46,890 nt of DNA from Candidatus Rariloculus versatilis. GTDB lineage: Bacteria > Pseudomonadota > Gammaproteobacteria > Steroidobacterales > Rariloculaceae. Position numbers and translations under genes: made by a program. The DNA lies in contig JAQAJI010000013.1 of assembly GCA_028278665.1 (NCBI GenBank), positions 23,566 to 70,455 on the forward strand, given 5' to 3'. Of this stretch, positions 8,521 through 17,439 are shown in pieces (positions within the stretch are counted from its first letter, which is position 1; the number at the start of each line of letters is the position of its first letter). A model generated the notes under the pieces. It saw only the letters and a list, made by a program, of their open reading frames with translations, searched no databases and was not told the origin of the DNA.

Positions 8521-9527
8521 GCAGGAAGAAACGCCGCGGCATAGAGACGCTGAGCCTGTCGTTCCTCGACAGCATTTCCTGTGGTTTCGGGGCGATCATC
8601 CTGCTGCTCGTGATCACGAAGCTCTTCGAGCCGATCCGGCTCGAGGAGAGCAATCAGGAACTGGAGGGACTGCTCGCACGTTACGAGCAGGAACTCACGG
8701 AGATACTCGGCGAGACCGAGACGGTGCAACGCGAACGCGTCACGACCGCCGAGACCGTCGAGGAAGATCAGGTCCAGGTCCTCGAGCTGCAGCAGGAACT
8801 CACGCGCATCCGTTCGATTCTGCTTGACCGCCAGGACGACGAGACGGTCGCTGACGAACTCGCCGGCCGGCTCGCGGCCGCCAAGCAGTCGCTGACCGAG
8901 GAGATGGAGCGCCTGCTCGCCAATCAGGTGCCCAATGTCGAGGACTACGCGATCGGCGGCGTCCCCGTCGACAGCGAGTACATCATCTTCATCATCGACA
9001 CCTCCGGCAGCATGCGCAGTTACGCCTGGGACCGGGTCCAGCGGCAGATCAGTGAAACGCTCGACGTGTATCCCACCGTCAAGGGCATGCAGATCATCAA
9101 CGACGAGGGGACGTATCTCTTCAGAAGCTATCGGGGCCAGTGGATACCGGATACGCCGGCCCGCCGACGGGCAATCATCGATTCCCTGCCGAACTGGAAC
9201 GCGTTTTCCGATTCGAGTCCGCGGGAGGGCATTCTCGAGGCGATCGACAGGTTCTACGATCCCGACAAGAAGATCTCGCTGTATGTGTACAGTGATGACT
9301 TCGCGCCAACATCGACGATTCGCCAGGTCGTGCGCGAAGTCGACCGGCGCAACAGGCTCGACGAGGATGGCAATCGCCGCGTCAGGATTCACGCGGTCGC
9401 CTTCCCGGTCTACTGGGACGTCATGGGCGACCTCGTCTCGTCCGCGCGCTACGCCACGCTCATGCGGGTGCTCTGCCAGCGCAACGGCGGAACCTTCGTG
9501 GCGCTGCCCTCGCGCCGCGACATCTGA
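8517..9527 (+). CDS. vWA-domain protein with ExbD/TolR-like N-terminal helix (2)
   Basis: 336 residues from GTG 8517, which overlaps the previous stop. The N-terminal helix (LSLSFLDSISCGFGAIILLL) shares SFLD, CGFGA and IL with the preceding protein, so the two are paralogues in the membrane part. A Glu/Gln-rich coiled coil covers about residues 40-130. The vWA domain starts near residue 155 with a complete MIDAS start (IIDTSGSM) and continues with SLYVYSDDFAP. The vWA part is divergent from its neighbour, which suggests two distinct ligands on a heterodimer. It is predicted periplasmic. A 263-base gap to the ompA-like gene follows. That gap holds a Gly/Cys-like GC hairpin (GCAGGCTCCGCCAGCCTGC) just after the stop, possibly related to the REP-like family. 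Confidence 0.85.
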   Translation: MSRKKRRGIETLSLSFLDSISCGFGAIILLLVITKLFEPIRLEESNQELEGLLARYEQELTEILGETETVQRERVTTAETVEEDQVQVLELQQELTRIRSILLDRQDDETVADELAGRLAAAKQSLTEEMERLLANQVPNVEDYAIGGVPVDSEYIIFIIDTSGSMRSYAWDRVQRQISETLDVYPTVKGMQIINDEGTYLFRSYRGQWIPDTPARRRAIIDSLPNWNAFSDSSPREGILEAIDRFYDPDKKISLYVYSDDFAPTSTIRQVVREVDRRNRLDEDGNRRVRIHAVAFPVYWDVMGDLVSSARYATLMRVLCQRNGGTFVALPSRRDI

Positions 9528-9790
9528 ACGCTCGCAGGCTCCGCCAGCCTGCAACCTGGGGCATCCGCCCGGCCGCCGGCAAGAACAGCCTGGATCGTTG
9601 CTGGAAGACGCCCGCGCCGGCGACAGCCGATCAACGCGCCTTGAACCGCGACTGAGCCGCGTTGCGCGTTTCCTGCCAGAATTGATCATCATTCGGGCAT
9701 CGTATGGTCCGGATTCGGCCCGGAATTGCCTTGCCGCGGCGCTCCAATGGCAGGTGTCAGAAGACAGCTGGACACACCAAGGAGCGAACC

Positions 9791-10531
9791 ATGACGAAAA
9801 ATATCCTGATACTGGCGTTGGCAGCCGGGCTTGCGAGCCCCGCCTGGACCGCCGAGAACAACGCAGCACCGAAGGAGGAGAGCATCGGCGTCGGCAGCGG
9901 CGTGGTAGTCGGCGCGCTCGCAGGCGGGCCGGTCGGCGCCATCGTTGGCGCTGCAATGGGCGGTTGGCTCGGCGACAGATTCCACCGCGAGCGCTCGGCA
10001 AAGCTTCAGTTCGAGCGCCAGTCCGAACAGGCCCGCCTCGAATGGGAGCGGGCGCAGCTCGAGGCCGATGAACTGCTGGCCAGGCTCGAGGAGAGCAACG
10101 CCGATCTCGGCCAGCTCAGGTCCGAGTGGCGTGCCGCGCAGGCTAACTACCGCAACGCGCTGCAGCAGGCGCTCGACACGCAGATCTACTTTCGCACCGG
10201 CGAGAGCGAACTCGAAGACGGAACCGGTGAACGCCTGGGCCGAATTGCCGGACTGATCGGCGAACTCGCCGATCTGACCGTCGTCGTCGAAGGCCATGCC
10301 GATGCGCGCGGCGCGGCGGACTACAACGAGCAGTTGTCGACTGCACGGGCACAGGCCGTTCGCGATGCCCTCGTGACGGCCGGTGTCTCGCCGGGCCGGA
10401 TCTTCTGGGTCGCCGAGGGCGAGCGTCATTCGACGGCCGACGAGAAGGACCTCGATGCCATGGCGCTCGACCGGCGCGTGAATCTGAGCATCGTGGAACG
10501 GAGCGCGGCGGACCGCATCGCGCAGCAGTAG
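9791..10531 (+). CDS. OmpA-family outer-membrane/peptidoglycan protein with glycine zipper
   Basis: 246 residues from ATG 9791, with AAGGAG upstream. A cleavable signal peptide is likely (about residues 1-21, ending SPAWTA). Residues 33-60 form a glycine-zipper segment (GVVVGALAGGPVGAIVGAA), followed by a coiled coil (68-125). A C-terminal OmpA/MotB peptidoglycan-binding domain has IYFRTGESEL, VVEGHADARGAADYN and LSTARAQAVRDAL, with the conserved Asp and Arg. The zipper-plus-OmpA layout is like the sortase-associated OmpA proteins (PdsO type), but no sortase or LPXTG target is in this window. As the last gene before a terminator it may be the cell-wall anchor of the upstream vWA/channel complex, though the 263-base gap allows its own promoter. 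Confidence 0.85.
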   Translation: MTKNILILALAAGLASPAWTAENNAAPKEESIGVGSGVVVGALAGGPVGAIVGAAMGGWLGDRFHRERSAKLQFERQSEQARLEWERAQLEADELLARLEESNADLGQLRSEWRAAQANYRNALQQALDTQIYFRTGESELEDGTGERLGRIAGLIGELADLTVVVEGHADARGAADYNEQLSTARAQAVRDALVTAGVSPGRIFWVAEGERHSTADEKDLDAMALDRRVNLSIVERSAADRIAQQ

Positions 10532-10590
10532 GCGCCCAGGGTTCGACTGGCTCCGGAGGACGGGCCGGTCGCCGAGGCGGAATCAGGGCC

Positions 10591-10619
10591 GGGCCGCGTC
10601 AGGGATGGCGCGGCCCTTT
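10591..10619 (+). terminator. Rho-independent terminator after the OmpA-like gene
   Basis: A perfect 8-bp stem GGGCCGCG / CGCGGCCC with a 10-base loop is followed by TTT. It sits 60 bases after the stop of the OmpA-like gene and directly against the end of bioD from the other strand. Confidence 0.7.
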
Positions 10620-10620
10620 C

Positions 10621-11382
10621 TCATTCGCGGGTCGCGTCAAGGTACGGCGCGACAAGCGGCAAGAGTTCCGGATACGCAGCACCATCGCCGCGCCGACGGG
10701 GCAGGGCGATGATCGGCGTTGGAGCGAGGAAACGCTCGAGAACCTCGCGAGTCTCAGCGAGCGGAACCGGCTGCTCGAGCGACTCGCTGACGATGACGCC
10801 AGCGAGTTCGACGCTCTGCGCCCGAAGGGCCCCGGCCGCTGTCAGCGTGTGGCTCAAGGTGCCGAGGTAGCTGCCCGTGACGAGCAGCGCAGGTGCGCCG
10901 AGCGCCGCGATCCAGTCGACGACCGTATGCCGCCCGTCGAGTGGCACCATGACGCCGCCGATACCTTCGATGAGCGTAAAGTCGTAGCCGTCGGATGCAC
11001 GGCAGAAGCTCAGTAACCTGTCAAACGGGATGTGTTTGCCTTCTCGCGCGGCCGCCATGTCGGGCGAGAGCGGCGCGGCGAACCTCCATGGCGACACCGC
11101 ATCGAGCTCAGCGGTCGCGGGTTCGAAACCCTGTGCGGCGAGCAGACGGCCGGTGTCGCTTGCCTTGCGCTCGGCGGCGTCGAAGCCCGTTGCGACCGGT
11201 TTGAGGGCGCGCACGCGAAGCGATGTACGGCTGAGTTCCTCGAGCAGCGCGCACATGACGAAGGTCTTGCCAACCTCCGTGCCCGATGCCGTCACAAAGA
11301 CCGTACTCTTCGTTCGGCCGGTTTCGGCGGACCGCGCATCCCGACCGGCGTCTCTGCGCTGGCTCATCGGCACCGTTGTCAT
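10621..11382 (-). CDS. bioD: Dethiobiotin synthetase
   Basis: BioD closes the ureido ring of dethiobiotin from 7,8-diaminopelargonate, CO2 and ATP, the step before biotin synthase. The 253-residue chain carries the P-loop variant TASGTEVGKT, the substrate Lys in ALKPVATG, the metal-binding EGIGGVMVPL, and the late motif GVIVSESLEQ. The start ATG overlaps the bioF stop (ATGA), so the two are co-translated. The first 25 residues before the P-loop are an unconserved extension, and an ATG 15 bases further in is an alternative start. Confidence 0.93.
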   Translation of the reverse strand: MTTVPMSQRRDAGRDARSAETGRTKSTVFVTASGTEVGKTFVMCALLEELSRTSLRVRALKPVATGFDAAERKASDTGRLLAAQGFEPATAELDAVSPWRFAAPLSPDMAAAREGKHIPFDRLLSFCRASDGYDFTLIEGIGGVMVPLDGRHTVVDWIAALGAPALLVTGSYLGTLSHTLTAAGALRAQSVELAGVIVSESLEQPVPLAETREVLERFLAPTPIIALPRRRGDGAAYPELLPLVAPYLDATRE

Positions 11383-12539
11383 TTTCCGTCAAGGATCGGC
11401 CGGACGGCCCGGGCCAGCTCGCGCACATCGCGCTCGGCGTGCTCGGCCGAAAACGCAAACCGCAGCCGCGAGGTGCCGGCAGGTACCGTCGGTGGCCTGA
11501 TCGCGGCTACGAGGAAACCGGCTTCCCGCAGCGCGCTTCCCGCTTCGACAGCGCGGGCCGCGGGGCCGAGAACGAGCGGCACGATCGCCGACTGCGCGGG
11601 TTGGAGTCCGAGCGCAGCCGTGAACGAACGTGCCCGCGCGACCGGTCGGCCGACAAGATCGTTCTCCGTCGAGATGATCGCAAGCGCGGTTGCGGCGGCT
11701 GCGACGGTTCCAGGCGGCAGTCCCGTCGAGAAACCGAAGCTGCGCGCGCGATTGCGGATCAGTTCGCAGACAGCATGGCTCGCGCAGATATAGCCGCCAT
11801 AGCCGCCGGCGGCTTTCGACAGTGTGCCCATCTGCAGGGGCACGGCGACGGGCTCGTCGAACGCGAACGATGAGCCGCGGCCGGCGCCGACGACGCCGAG
11901 CCCGTGCGCATCGTCCGTCATGAGCCACGCGTCGAAACGCCCGGCGAGTTCGCCAAGCTCCGGCAGCGGCGCGAGGTCGCCCTCCATGCTGAAGACACCT
12001 TCGGTGAGCAGCAGGCAATGGCGGTGGCGGGAGCGCTCCGCGGTAAGTACGGCCGCCGCAGCGGCGGGGTCGTTGTGGTTGAAATGCACGACCTTCGCGC
12101 CGCTCAGCGTCGCGCCGCCGAGCAGGCAGGAGTGGCAGAATTCGTCCATGACGATGAGGTCCGCTTCGCCCGCGAGCAGCGGGATGACGCCGACGTTCGT
12201 GAGGTAGCCGCTGCCGAAGACGACCGCGTCGTCGGTGTCCTTGAGCGTGGCGAGCCGCGCTTCAAGCGCGCCATAAAGCGGGTGATTGCCGGTAATGAGC
12301 CGCGAGGCGCCGGCGCCCGTGCCGTAGCGGCGTGTCGCTGCCAGACTCGCCTCCACGACCTCCAGACGATGCGACAGGCCGAGATAGTCGTTGCTTGCGA
12401 AGGACAGGAGGTCGCGCCCCTGGCTTCGAACACGACGGCCGTCGACCTTCTCGGTGCTTGCGAGCGACCGCCTGAGTTCGCGGCGCTCGAGCGCCTGCAA
12501 CTTTCGCGTTGCGAATTCGTCGAGCGATCGGTCAGGCAA
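11379..12539 (-). CDS. bioF: 8-amino-7-oxononanoate synthase
   Basis: BioF condenses pimeloyl-ACP/CoA with alanine using pyridoxal phosphate. The chain is 386 residues, normal for the family. It shows FASNDYLGLS near the N-terminus, RLITGNHPLYGALEARLA, TDDAHGLGVVG (PLP-binding Asp and His) and the Schiff-base Lys in GTLSKAAGGYGGY. The start is TTG, supported by GGAG nine bases upstream; no ATG fits. It lies 23 bases after manB and overlaps bioD, suggesting a manB-bioF-bioD transcript. bioB, bioC and bioH are not in the window. Confidence 0.95.
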   Translation of the reverse strand: MPDRSLDEFATRKLQALERRELRRSLASTEKVDGRRVRSQGRDLLSFASNDYLGLSHRLEVVEASLAATRRYGTGAGASRLITGNHPLYGALEARLATLKDTDDAVVFGSGYLTNVGVIPLLAGEADLIVMDEFCHSCLLGGATLSGAKVVHFNHNDPAAAAAVLTAERSRHRHCLLLTEGVFSMEGDLAPLPELGELAGRFDAWLMTDDAHGLGVVGAGRGSSFAFDEPVAVPLQMGTLSKAAGGYGGYICASHAVCELIRNRARSFGFSTGLPPGTVAAAATALAIISTENDLVGRPVARARSFTAALGLQPAQSAIVPLVLGPAARAVEAGSALREAGFLVAAIRPPTVPAGTSRLRFAFSAEHAERDVRELARAVRPILDGK

Positions 12540-12562
12540 ACGTGTTCTCCAATACGCCCACC

Positions 12563-13921
12563 TCAGCCGGGTTCGCCGCCGATGATCTCAAGCAGATCTT
12601 CGGTCATGGAACGCATGAGATCCGGGTCAGCGCGGCTTTCGACGTTGAGGCGCAGCAAGGGCTCGGTATTGGATGCCCTGACGTTGAAGCGCCAGTCCGG
12701 GAACTCGACGCCGAGTCCGTCCACACGCTCGACGCGCTCGGCCCCCGATGCGTACCTGTCTTCGAGATTGGCGATGGTTTGTGCCGCGTCGTCGACGCGC
12801 CTGTTGACCTCGCCGCTCGTCGGAAACCTCGCGACGCGGTCGGCGACGAGCTCCGACAGCGGCGCGGCGCGGCGGCTCATGATCTCGGCGACCAGGAGCC
12901 AGGGGATCATGCCGCTGTCGGCATAGGAGAAATCGCGAAAGTAGTGGTGTGCGCTCATTTCGCCGCCGTAGACGGCATCGACTTCGCGCATCGTCTGCTT
13001 GATGAAGGCGTGCCCGGATTTGCTCTGCACGACTTCGCCGCCGGCCTGCGCCACTGCGTCGATCGTGCTCCAGGTCAAACGCGGATCGTGGACGATGCGT
13101 TCACCGGGCGCCTTCTCGAGAAACGCGAGCGCGAGCAGGCCGACGAGGTAGTAGCCTTCAATGAACTCACCGCGCTCGTCAAAGAAGAAGCAGCGGTCGA
13201 AGTCGCCGTCCCAGGCGATGCCGAGGTCAGCGCCGGATTCGAGAACGGCCGCCGCAGTCGTGCCGCGATTCTTCCGGAGCATCGGGTTCGGCACGCCGTT
13301 CGGGAAATGGCCGTCCGGCTCATGCTGCAACTTGACGAGCTCGAACGGCAGCTGCGGCTCGAGCAGATCGACGAAGGGACCCGCGCAGCCGTTGCCGGCG
13401 TTGACGACGATTCGGAGCGGCTTGAGCGCACTCGTGTCGACGTAGCCGAGCAGGTGATCGATGTAGTCGCCGCTGAGGTCACGGCGGCCCACACTGCCCT
13501 GCCGCGGGGCCTGCGGAAACTCGCCGGACTCGGCAATCCGGCGGATGTCCTGAAGGCCCGTGTCGGCGCTGATGGGACGCGCGCCGGAACTGACCATCTT
13601 CATGCCATTGTGATTGCGCGGGTTGTGGCTCGCCGTGACCATGATCCCGCCGTCGAGCCCGTCGTGGAACGTCGCGAAGTAGACGAGTTCGGTACCGCAG
13701 ATCCCGATGTCGATGACGTCGACGCCGGAATCGGTCAGTCCACGCGTCAAGGCGGCGGAAAGCTTCGGGCTCGACAGCCGCACATCGCGCCCCACGGCGA
13801 CGGTCGCGGGCGAGACGTGGGCCGCGTAGGCGCGGCCGATGCGCCAGGCGATTTCCTCGTCGAGATCCTCGGGAACGCGGCCTCTGACATCGTAGGCCTT
13901 GAAACAGTCGATTCCCTTCAC
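12563..13921 (-). CDS. manB: Phosphomannomutase / phosphoglucomutase (CpsG/ManB type)
   Basis: Interconverts hexose 6- and 1-phosphates, feeding GDP-mannose and exopolysaccharide or LPS synthesis. The chain resembles E. coli CpsG from end to end: CFKAYDVRG at the start, the phosphoserine loop VTASHNPRNHNGMK, metal-binding DGDFDRCF, GGEMSAHHYFRDF, and the phosphate-binding RASNTEPLLRLNVES. The start is taken as GTG 13921, which aligns with the family N-terminus and gives 452 residues (CpsG is 456). The frame is open a further 49 codons to an ATG at 14068, but that extension is unconserved. The 276-base gap to bioA is divergent and must hold promoters for both; I could not pick a clear one. Confidence 0.93.
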   Translation of the reverse strand: MKGIDCFKAYDVRGRVPEDLDEEIAWRIGRAYAAHVSPATVAVGRDVRLSSPKLSAALTRGLTDSGVDVIDIGICGTELVYFATFHDGLDGGIMVTASHNPRNHNGMKMVSSGARPISADTGLQDIRRIAESGEFPQAPRQGSVGRRDLSGDYIDHLLGYVDTSALKPLRIVVNAGNGCAGPFVDLLEPQLPFELVKLQHEPDGHFPNGVPNPMLRKNRGTTAAAVLESGADLGIAWDGDFDRCFFFDERGEFIEGYYLVGLLALAFLEKAPGERIVHDPRLTWSTIDAVAQAGGEVVQSKSGHAFIKQTMREVDAVYGGEMSAHHYFRDFSYADSGMIPWLLVAEIMSRRAAPLSELVADRVARFPTSGEVNRRVDDAAQTIANLEDRYASGAERVERVDGLGVEFPDWRFNVRASNTEPLLRLNVESRADPDLMRSMTEDLLEIIGGEPG

Positions 13922-14197
13922 TTCAGACGTCCCGTTACGCGTCAGAGCACAAGCGTGGATCGCGCGCCTCCCGGCATCGCTGTCGGCAACGGCAGACCTT
14001 TTCCCATCCGAATACACAGGCAGCGGATGCCGCAGTCGAAGGCACGCCAGTATAGCGGCAAGCTCCATATTCTTCCTGCGCGCGCCTTGCCGGACCGGCG
14101 CCTCGCCCGACTCGGTGCTTCACGCGACTTCTGCCACGCGCTGCCAGGCACGAGATTGTCGTAGTATCGGCGCACGCCGGCCGTTACCGGGACGCCA

Positions 14198-15436
14198 TTG
14201 TCCACGCTCTGGTTGCCGTACAGACAGATGCAGACCGCGCCGCCGCCGTTTCAGGCGCAGCGGACCGACGGCGTGTGGATCACGCTCGCCGACGGGCGCC
14301 GGCTCATCGACGGCACGGCGTCGTGGTGGACGGCCTGCCACGGCTACAACCATCCGCACATCCGCGCCGCGGTCGAGGCCCAGCTCGGTGCCATGCCGCA
14401 CGTCATGCTCGGCGGCCTCGTGAACGCGCCGGCGCTGACGCTTGCGCGGCGGCTCGCCGTTATGCTGCCGGGCGATCTCGAGCACGTCTTCTTCTCCGAA
14501 TCGGGGTCCGTGTCGGTCGAGGTCGCGATGAAGATGGCGCTGCAGTACTGGATCAACCGGGACGAGCCCGGGCGCCGCCGCTTCCTCAGCTTCAGCAACG
14601 CCTATTTTGGCGACACCTTCGCCGCGATGTCGGTCTGCGATCCCGAAGAGGGCATGCACGCGATGTTCCGCGGTGCGTTGCCCGAGCAACTGCTCCTCGA
14701 CCTCCCCGCCGATCCGCGCGACACGGCCGCGTTCGAACACGCGCTCACGCAGCATGCGACGCAACTTGCGGCGCTCATTGTCGAACCGCTCGTGCAGGCC
14801 GCCGGCGGCATGAAGTTCCATTCTCCCGACGTACTCGCGCGCGTGGTCGAGCTCGCTCGTTCGCACGGTCTGCTCGTCATCTTCGACGAGATCGCCACGG
14901 GCTTCGGCCGCACCGGCACGATGTTCGCCTGCGAACAGGCCGGTCTCGTGCCGGACATCATGACGCTTTCGAAGGCGCTCACGGGCGGCACGCTGCCATT
15001 GGCGGCGACCGTGGCGCGCGCGCATGTCTACGAGGCGTTTCTTGCGGATGACCCCGAGCGGGCATTGATGCACGGGCCGACCTACGCCGGCAATCCTCTC
15101 GGCTGCGCAGCGGCCAACGCCTCGCTCGACCTCTTCGAGCGCGAGCCCCGTCTGGAACAGGTCGCGGCCATCGAAGCGTGCCTGACGGCCGGTCTCGAGC
15201 AGCTTCGCGACTGCCGCGGCGTCGCCGACGTCCGTGTCAAGGGCGCGATCGGAGTCGTCGAACTCGAGAAGCAACCGGATCTCGAGCGACTCCGGGTGCG
15301 CTTCGTCGAGGAAGGCGTCTGGGTGCGGCCGTTCGGCAAGGTCGTCTACCTGATGCCGGCGTTCACGATCGGCACGGCAGAACTCGACGAGCTGATCTGC
15401 GCCGTCAGTACGATCGTTGCCGAGACCGGCCGATAA
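14198..15436 (+). CDS. bioA: Adenosylmethionine-8-amino-7-oxononanoate aminotransferase
   Basis: BioA transfers an amino group from S-adenosylmethionine to form 7,8-diaminopelargonate, using PLP. The 412-residue chain follows E. coli BioA closely: SWWTACHGYNHP, DSGSV-like SESGSVSVEVAMKMALQYW, FDEIATGFGRTG, the PLP Lys in LSKALTGGT, HGPTYAGNPL, and the C-terminal GVWVRPFGKVVYLMP. TTG 14198 is used because an in-frame stop lies at 14162, and the conserved LWLPY motif begins four codons after it. It is divergent from manB-bioF-bioD, so the biotin genes are in two units. No BirA-type operator was recognised between them. Confidence 0.95.
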   Translation: MSTLWLPYRQMQTAPPPFQAQRTDGVWITLADGRRLIDGTASWWTACHGYNHPHIRAAVEAQLGAMPHVMLGGLVNAPALTLARRLAVMLPGDLEHVFFSESGSVSVEVAMKMALQYWINRDEPGRRRFLSFSNAYFGDTFAAMSVCDPEEGMHAMFRGALPEQLLLDLPADPRDTAAFEHALTQHATQLAALIVEPLVQAAGGMKFHSPDVLARVVELARSHGLLVIFDEIATGFGRTGTMFACEQAGLVPDIMTLSKALTGGTLPLAATVARAHVYEAFLADDPERALMHGPTYAGNPLGCAAANASLDLFEREPRLEQVAAIEACLTAGLEQLRDCRGVADVRVKGAIGVVELEKQPDLERLRVRFVEEGVWVRPFGKVVYLMPAFTIGTAELDELICAVSTIVAETGR

Positions 15437-15452
15437 CTCGGGACAGAGGTTC

Positions 15453-17303
15453 CTAGAACAGCTCCGAGGCGTCGGGCTCCGACCGGCCCTCCTGATCGTA
15501 GCGGTTCGGAATGAAATCGCCGGTGACCATGTCGCGGTAGCTCAGGCCCGGGCCGACCATCGGGTAGACTCCCGCTTCGGGGTCGATGATGGCCTCGAGG
15601 AAGGCGGGACCGTCGTGGTTCAGGAACTCCTCGAGCACCTGCGGCACGTCTTTCTTGTCGTCAAGCCGTTTCGCGTACGAGAAGCCGTCGGCCTGGGCGG
15701 TCTTTACGAAGTCCTTCTTGCGCAGCGATTTGTCGCTGGCCGAGAGCCGGCCCTTGAAGAAGAGCCGCTGCCACTGCATGACCATGCCGTCGCCGAAGTT
15801 ATTGAGCACAATGATCTTGATCGGCAGATCGTAGGTCGTGACGGTCTCCAGTTCGCCGAGATTCATGCGGATGCTCGCGTCGCCGTCAACGTCGATCACG
15901 AGCTTGTCCGGACGCGCGAACTGGGCCCCGATGGCCGCCGGCAGCCCGTAGCCCATCGTGCCCATGCTGCCTGACGTGAGCCAGAGCCTCGGTTCGCGAA
16001 AGTCGAAGTATTGCGCCGCCCACATCTGGTGCTGACCGACGCCGGTCGAGATGACCGCTTCCCCGCGTGTGATCTCGTTCATCGTCTCGATGAGGTAGTT
16101 CGGCTGGATCAGCGGGCTCTCGCGGTCGTAGTTGAGTCCGTACTTCGACTTGAGTTCGGCGGTCTGCGCATGCCAGTCCGAGACGTCGGCCGAGAAACCC
16201 GAACGGCGCGCGCAGGCGACGATTGCCTCGAGCACCTCCGGTAGCAATCCGACGTGGTGCCAGTCGGCGGACCTGACCTTGTGAATTTCCGAAGCGTCGA
16301 TGTCCAGGTGCAGGATTCGGCGTGCGCGCCTGGCGAACTGATCCGGTATGCCGGCCACGCGATCGTCGAAGCGGGCCCCTACGGCGATCAGCAGGTCGCA
16401 GTCGTCGACCGCGTAGTTCGCGCTCGCAAGGCCGTGCATGCCGAGCATGTGCATCGCGAGCGGATGCTTTGTGTCGAAGCTGCCGAGGCCCATGAGCGTC
16501 GTCACGACGGGAATCTCGAACTGCAGCGCGAACGCCTTGAGCGCTGCGGCGGCATTGCCGTTGATGACACCGCCGCCGACATAGAGCAGCGGGCGCTTGC
16601 TCTCGGCGAGCATCGACAGGAACTCTTCGCAGCCGGCTTCGCTGATCGCGTTGTGCTCGACTTCCGCAAGGCGGCGCCGGTAGCCCGGGATCGGCAGGTT
16701 GCCGTAGCCGCCGAAAGCGCCTTCCCAGTTCTGTACGTCCTTGGGCACGTCGACGACGACGGGTCCGGGCCGCCCGGTTCGCGCGATCTCGAACGCTGTG
16801 CGTACGGTCGCTTCGAGCTTGGTCGCGTCGGTAACGAGAAACACGTGTTTGGCGACGGATCCCATGACCGCGGTGACCGGCGCTTCCTGAAAGGCATCCG
16901 TACCGACCGAGCCCGTCGGCACCTGACCGCAGATGACCACGATCGGCGTCGAGTCGGCCATGGAATCGCGCACGGGCGTGACGCAGTTCGTGGCGCCAGG
17001 TCCGGAGGTCACCATGACGACGCCGACCCGGCCGCTCGCGCGCGCGAAGCCCGCCGCCATGAACCCCGCACCCTGTTCGTTCGCCGGCACGATCAACGGC
17101 ATCGGCTCCTCGCTGGAGCTGCCGTGCTTCGTGTTGTAGCGAAACACCGCGTCGTAGGTCGGCAGAATCGCGCCGCCGCTGTAACCGAAGATCGTGTCGA
17201 CGCCTTCGTCTGCCAGCACCTGCACGATCGTATCGGCTCCGGTCATTCGCTGACCGGCAAGCGGATGTGCGGTCGGGATGCGCGTTCGGGTCTGCGTATT
17301 CAC
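15453..17303 (-). CDS. ilvB: Acetolactate synthase, large subunit
   Basis: A ThDP enzyme making acetolactate or acetohydroxybutyrate, the first common step to Val, Leu and Ile. It shows the catalytic Glu in VPANEQGAGF, TSGPGATN, GQVPTGSVGTDAFQ, FAD-region GARFDDRVAGIP, ThDP-binding SGSMGTMGYGLPAA and VDGDASIRMN...NNFGDGMVMQWQ. The N-terminus is uncertain: GTG 17303 gives 616 residues; ATG 17345 and ATG 17246 (at MTGADT, where family similarity begins) are alternatives. The frame stays open into the divergent ilvH gene. Unusually, the small-subunit gene is on the opposite strand, head to head with this one, rather than directly downstream. Confidence 0.93.
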   Translation of the reverse strand: MNTQTRTRIPTAHPLAGQRMTGADTIVQVLADEGVDTIFGYSGGAILPTYDAVFRYNTKHGSSSEEPMPLIVPANEQGAGFMAAGFARASGRVGVVMVTSGPGATNCVTPVRDSMADSTPIVVICGQVPTGSVGTDAFQEAPVTAVMGSVAKHVFLVTDATKLEATVRTAFEIARTGRPGPVVVDVPKDVQNWEGAFGGYGNLPIPGYRRRLAEVEHNAISEAGCEEFLSMLAESKRPLLYVGGGVINGNAAAALKAFALQFEIPVVTTLMGLGSFDTKHPLAMHMLGMHGLASANYAVDDCDLLIAVGARFDDRVAGIPDQFARRARRILHLDIDASEIHKVRSADWHHVGLLPEVLEAIVACARRSGFSADVSDWHAQTAELKSKYGLNYDRESPLIQPNYLIETMNEITRGEAVISTGVGQHQMWAAQYFDFREPRLWLTSGSMGTMGYGLPAAIGAQFARPDKLVIDVDGDASIRMNLGELETVTTYDLPIKIIVLNNFGDGMVMQWQRLFFKGRLSASDKSLRKKDFVKTAQADGFSYAKRLDDKKDVPQVLEEFLNHDGPAFLEAIIDPEAGVYPMVGPGLSYRDMVTGDFIPNRYDQEGRSEPDASELF

Positions 17304-17357
17304 GGTCGTATATTCCGTCGAGCCCGGCCCATCAGCCCGGTACATGCGAGTCGAGTG

Positions 17358-17386
17358 TTGACGAAAAGTTACAGCATTGCAATAGC
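17358..17386 (+). promoter_or_regulatory. Candidate promoter for ilvH-proB-proA
   Basis: TTGACG (17358-17363), a 17-base spacer and AATAGC (17381-17386). The -35 is strong and the -10 weak. It lies 54 bases before ilvH inside the ilvB/ilvH divergent gap, and an ATTGCAAT palindrome sits in the spacer/-10 region, a possible shared control site. Confidence 0.4.
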
Positions 17387-17439
17387 TGTTGTTCTGAGCC
17401 AGCATTGTCCGGCTTGGCGTACGGGCAGGCGGCAATGCC

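Noticed and set aside
12509..14164. 551-codon open frame on the plus strand
   Set aside because: Antisense shadow of manB; no recognisable domain.
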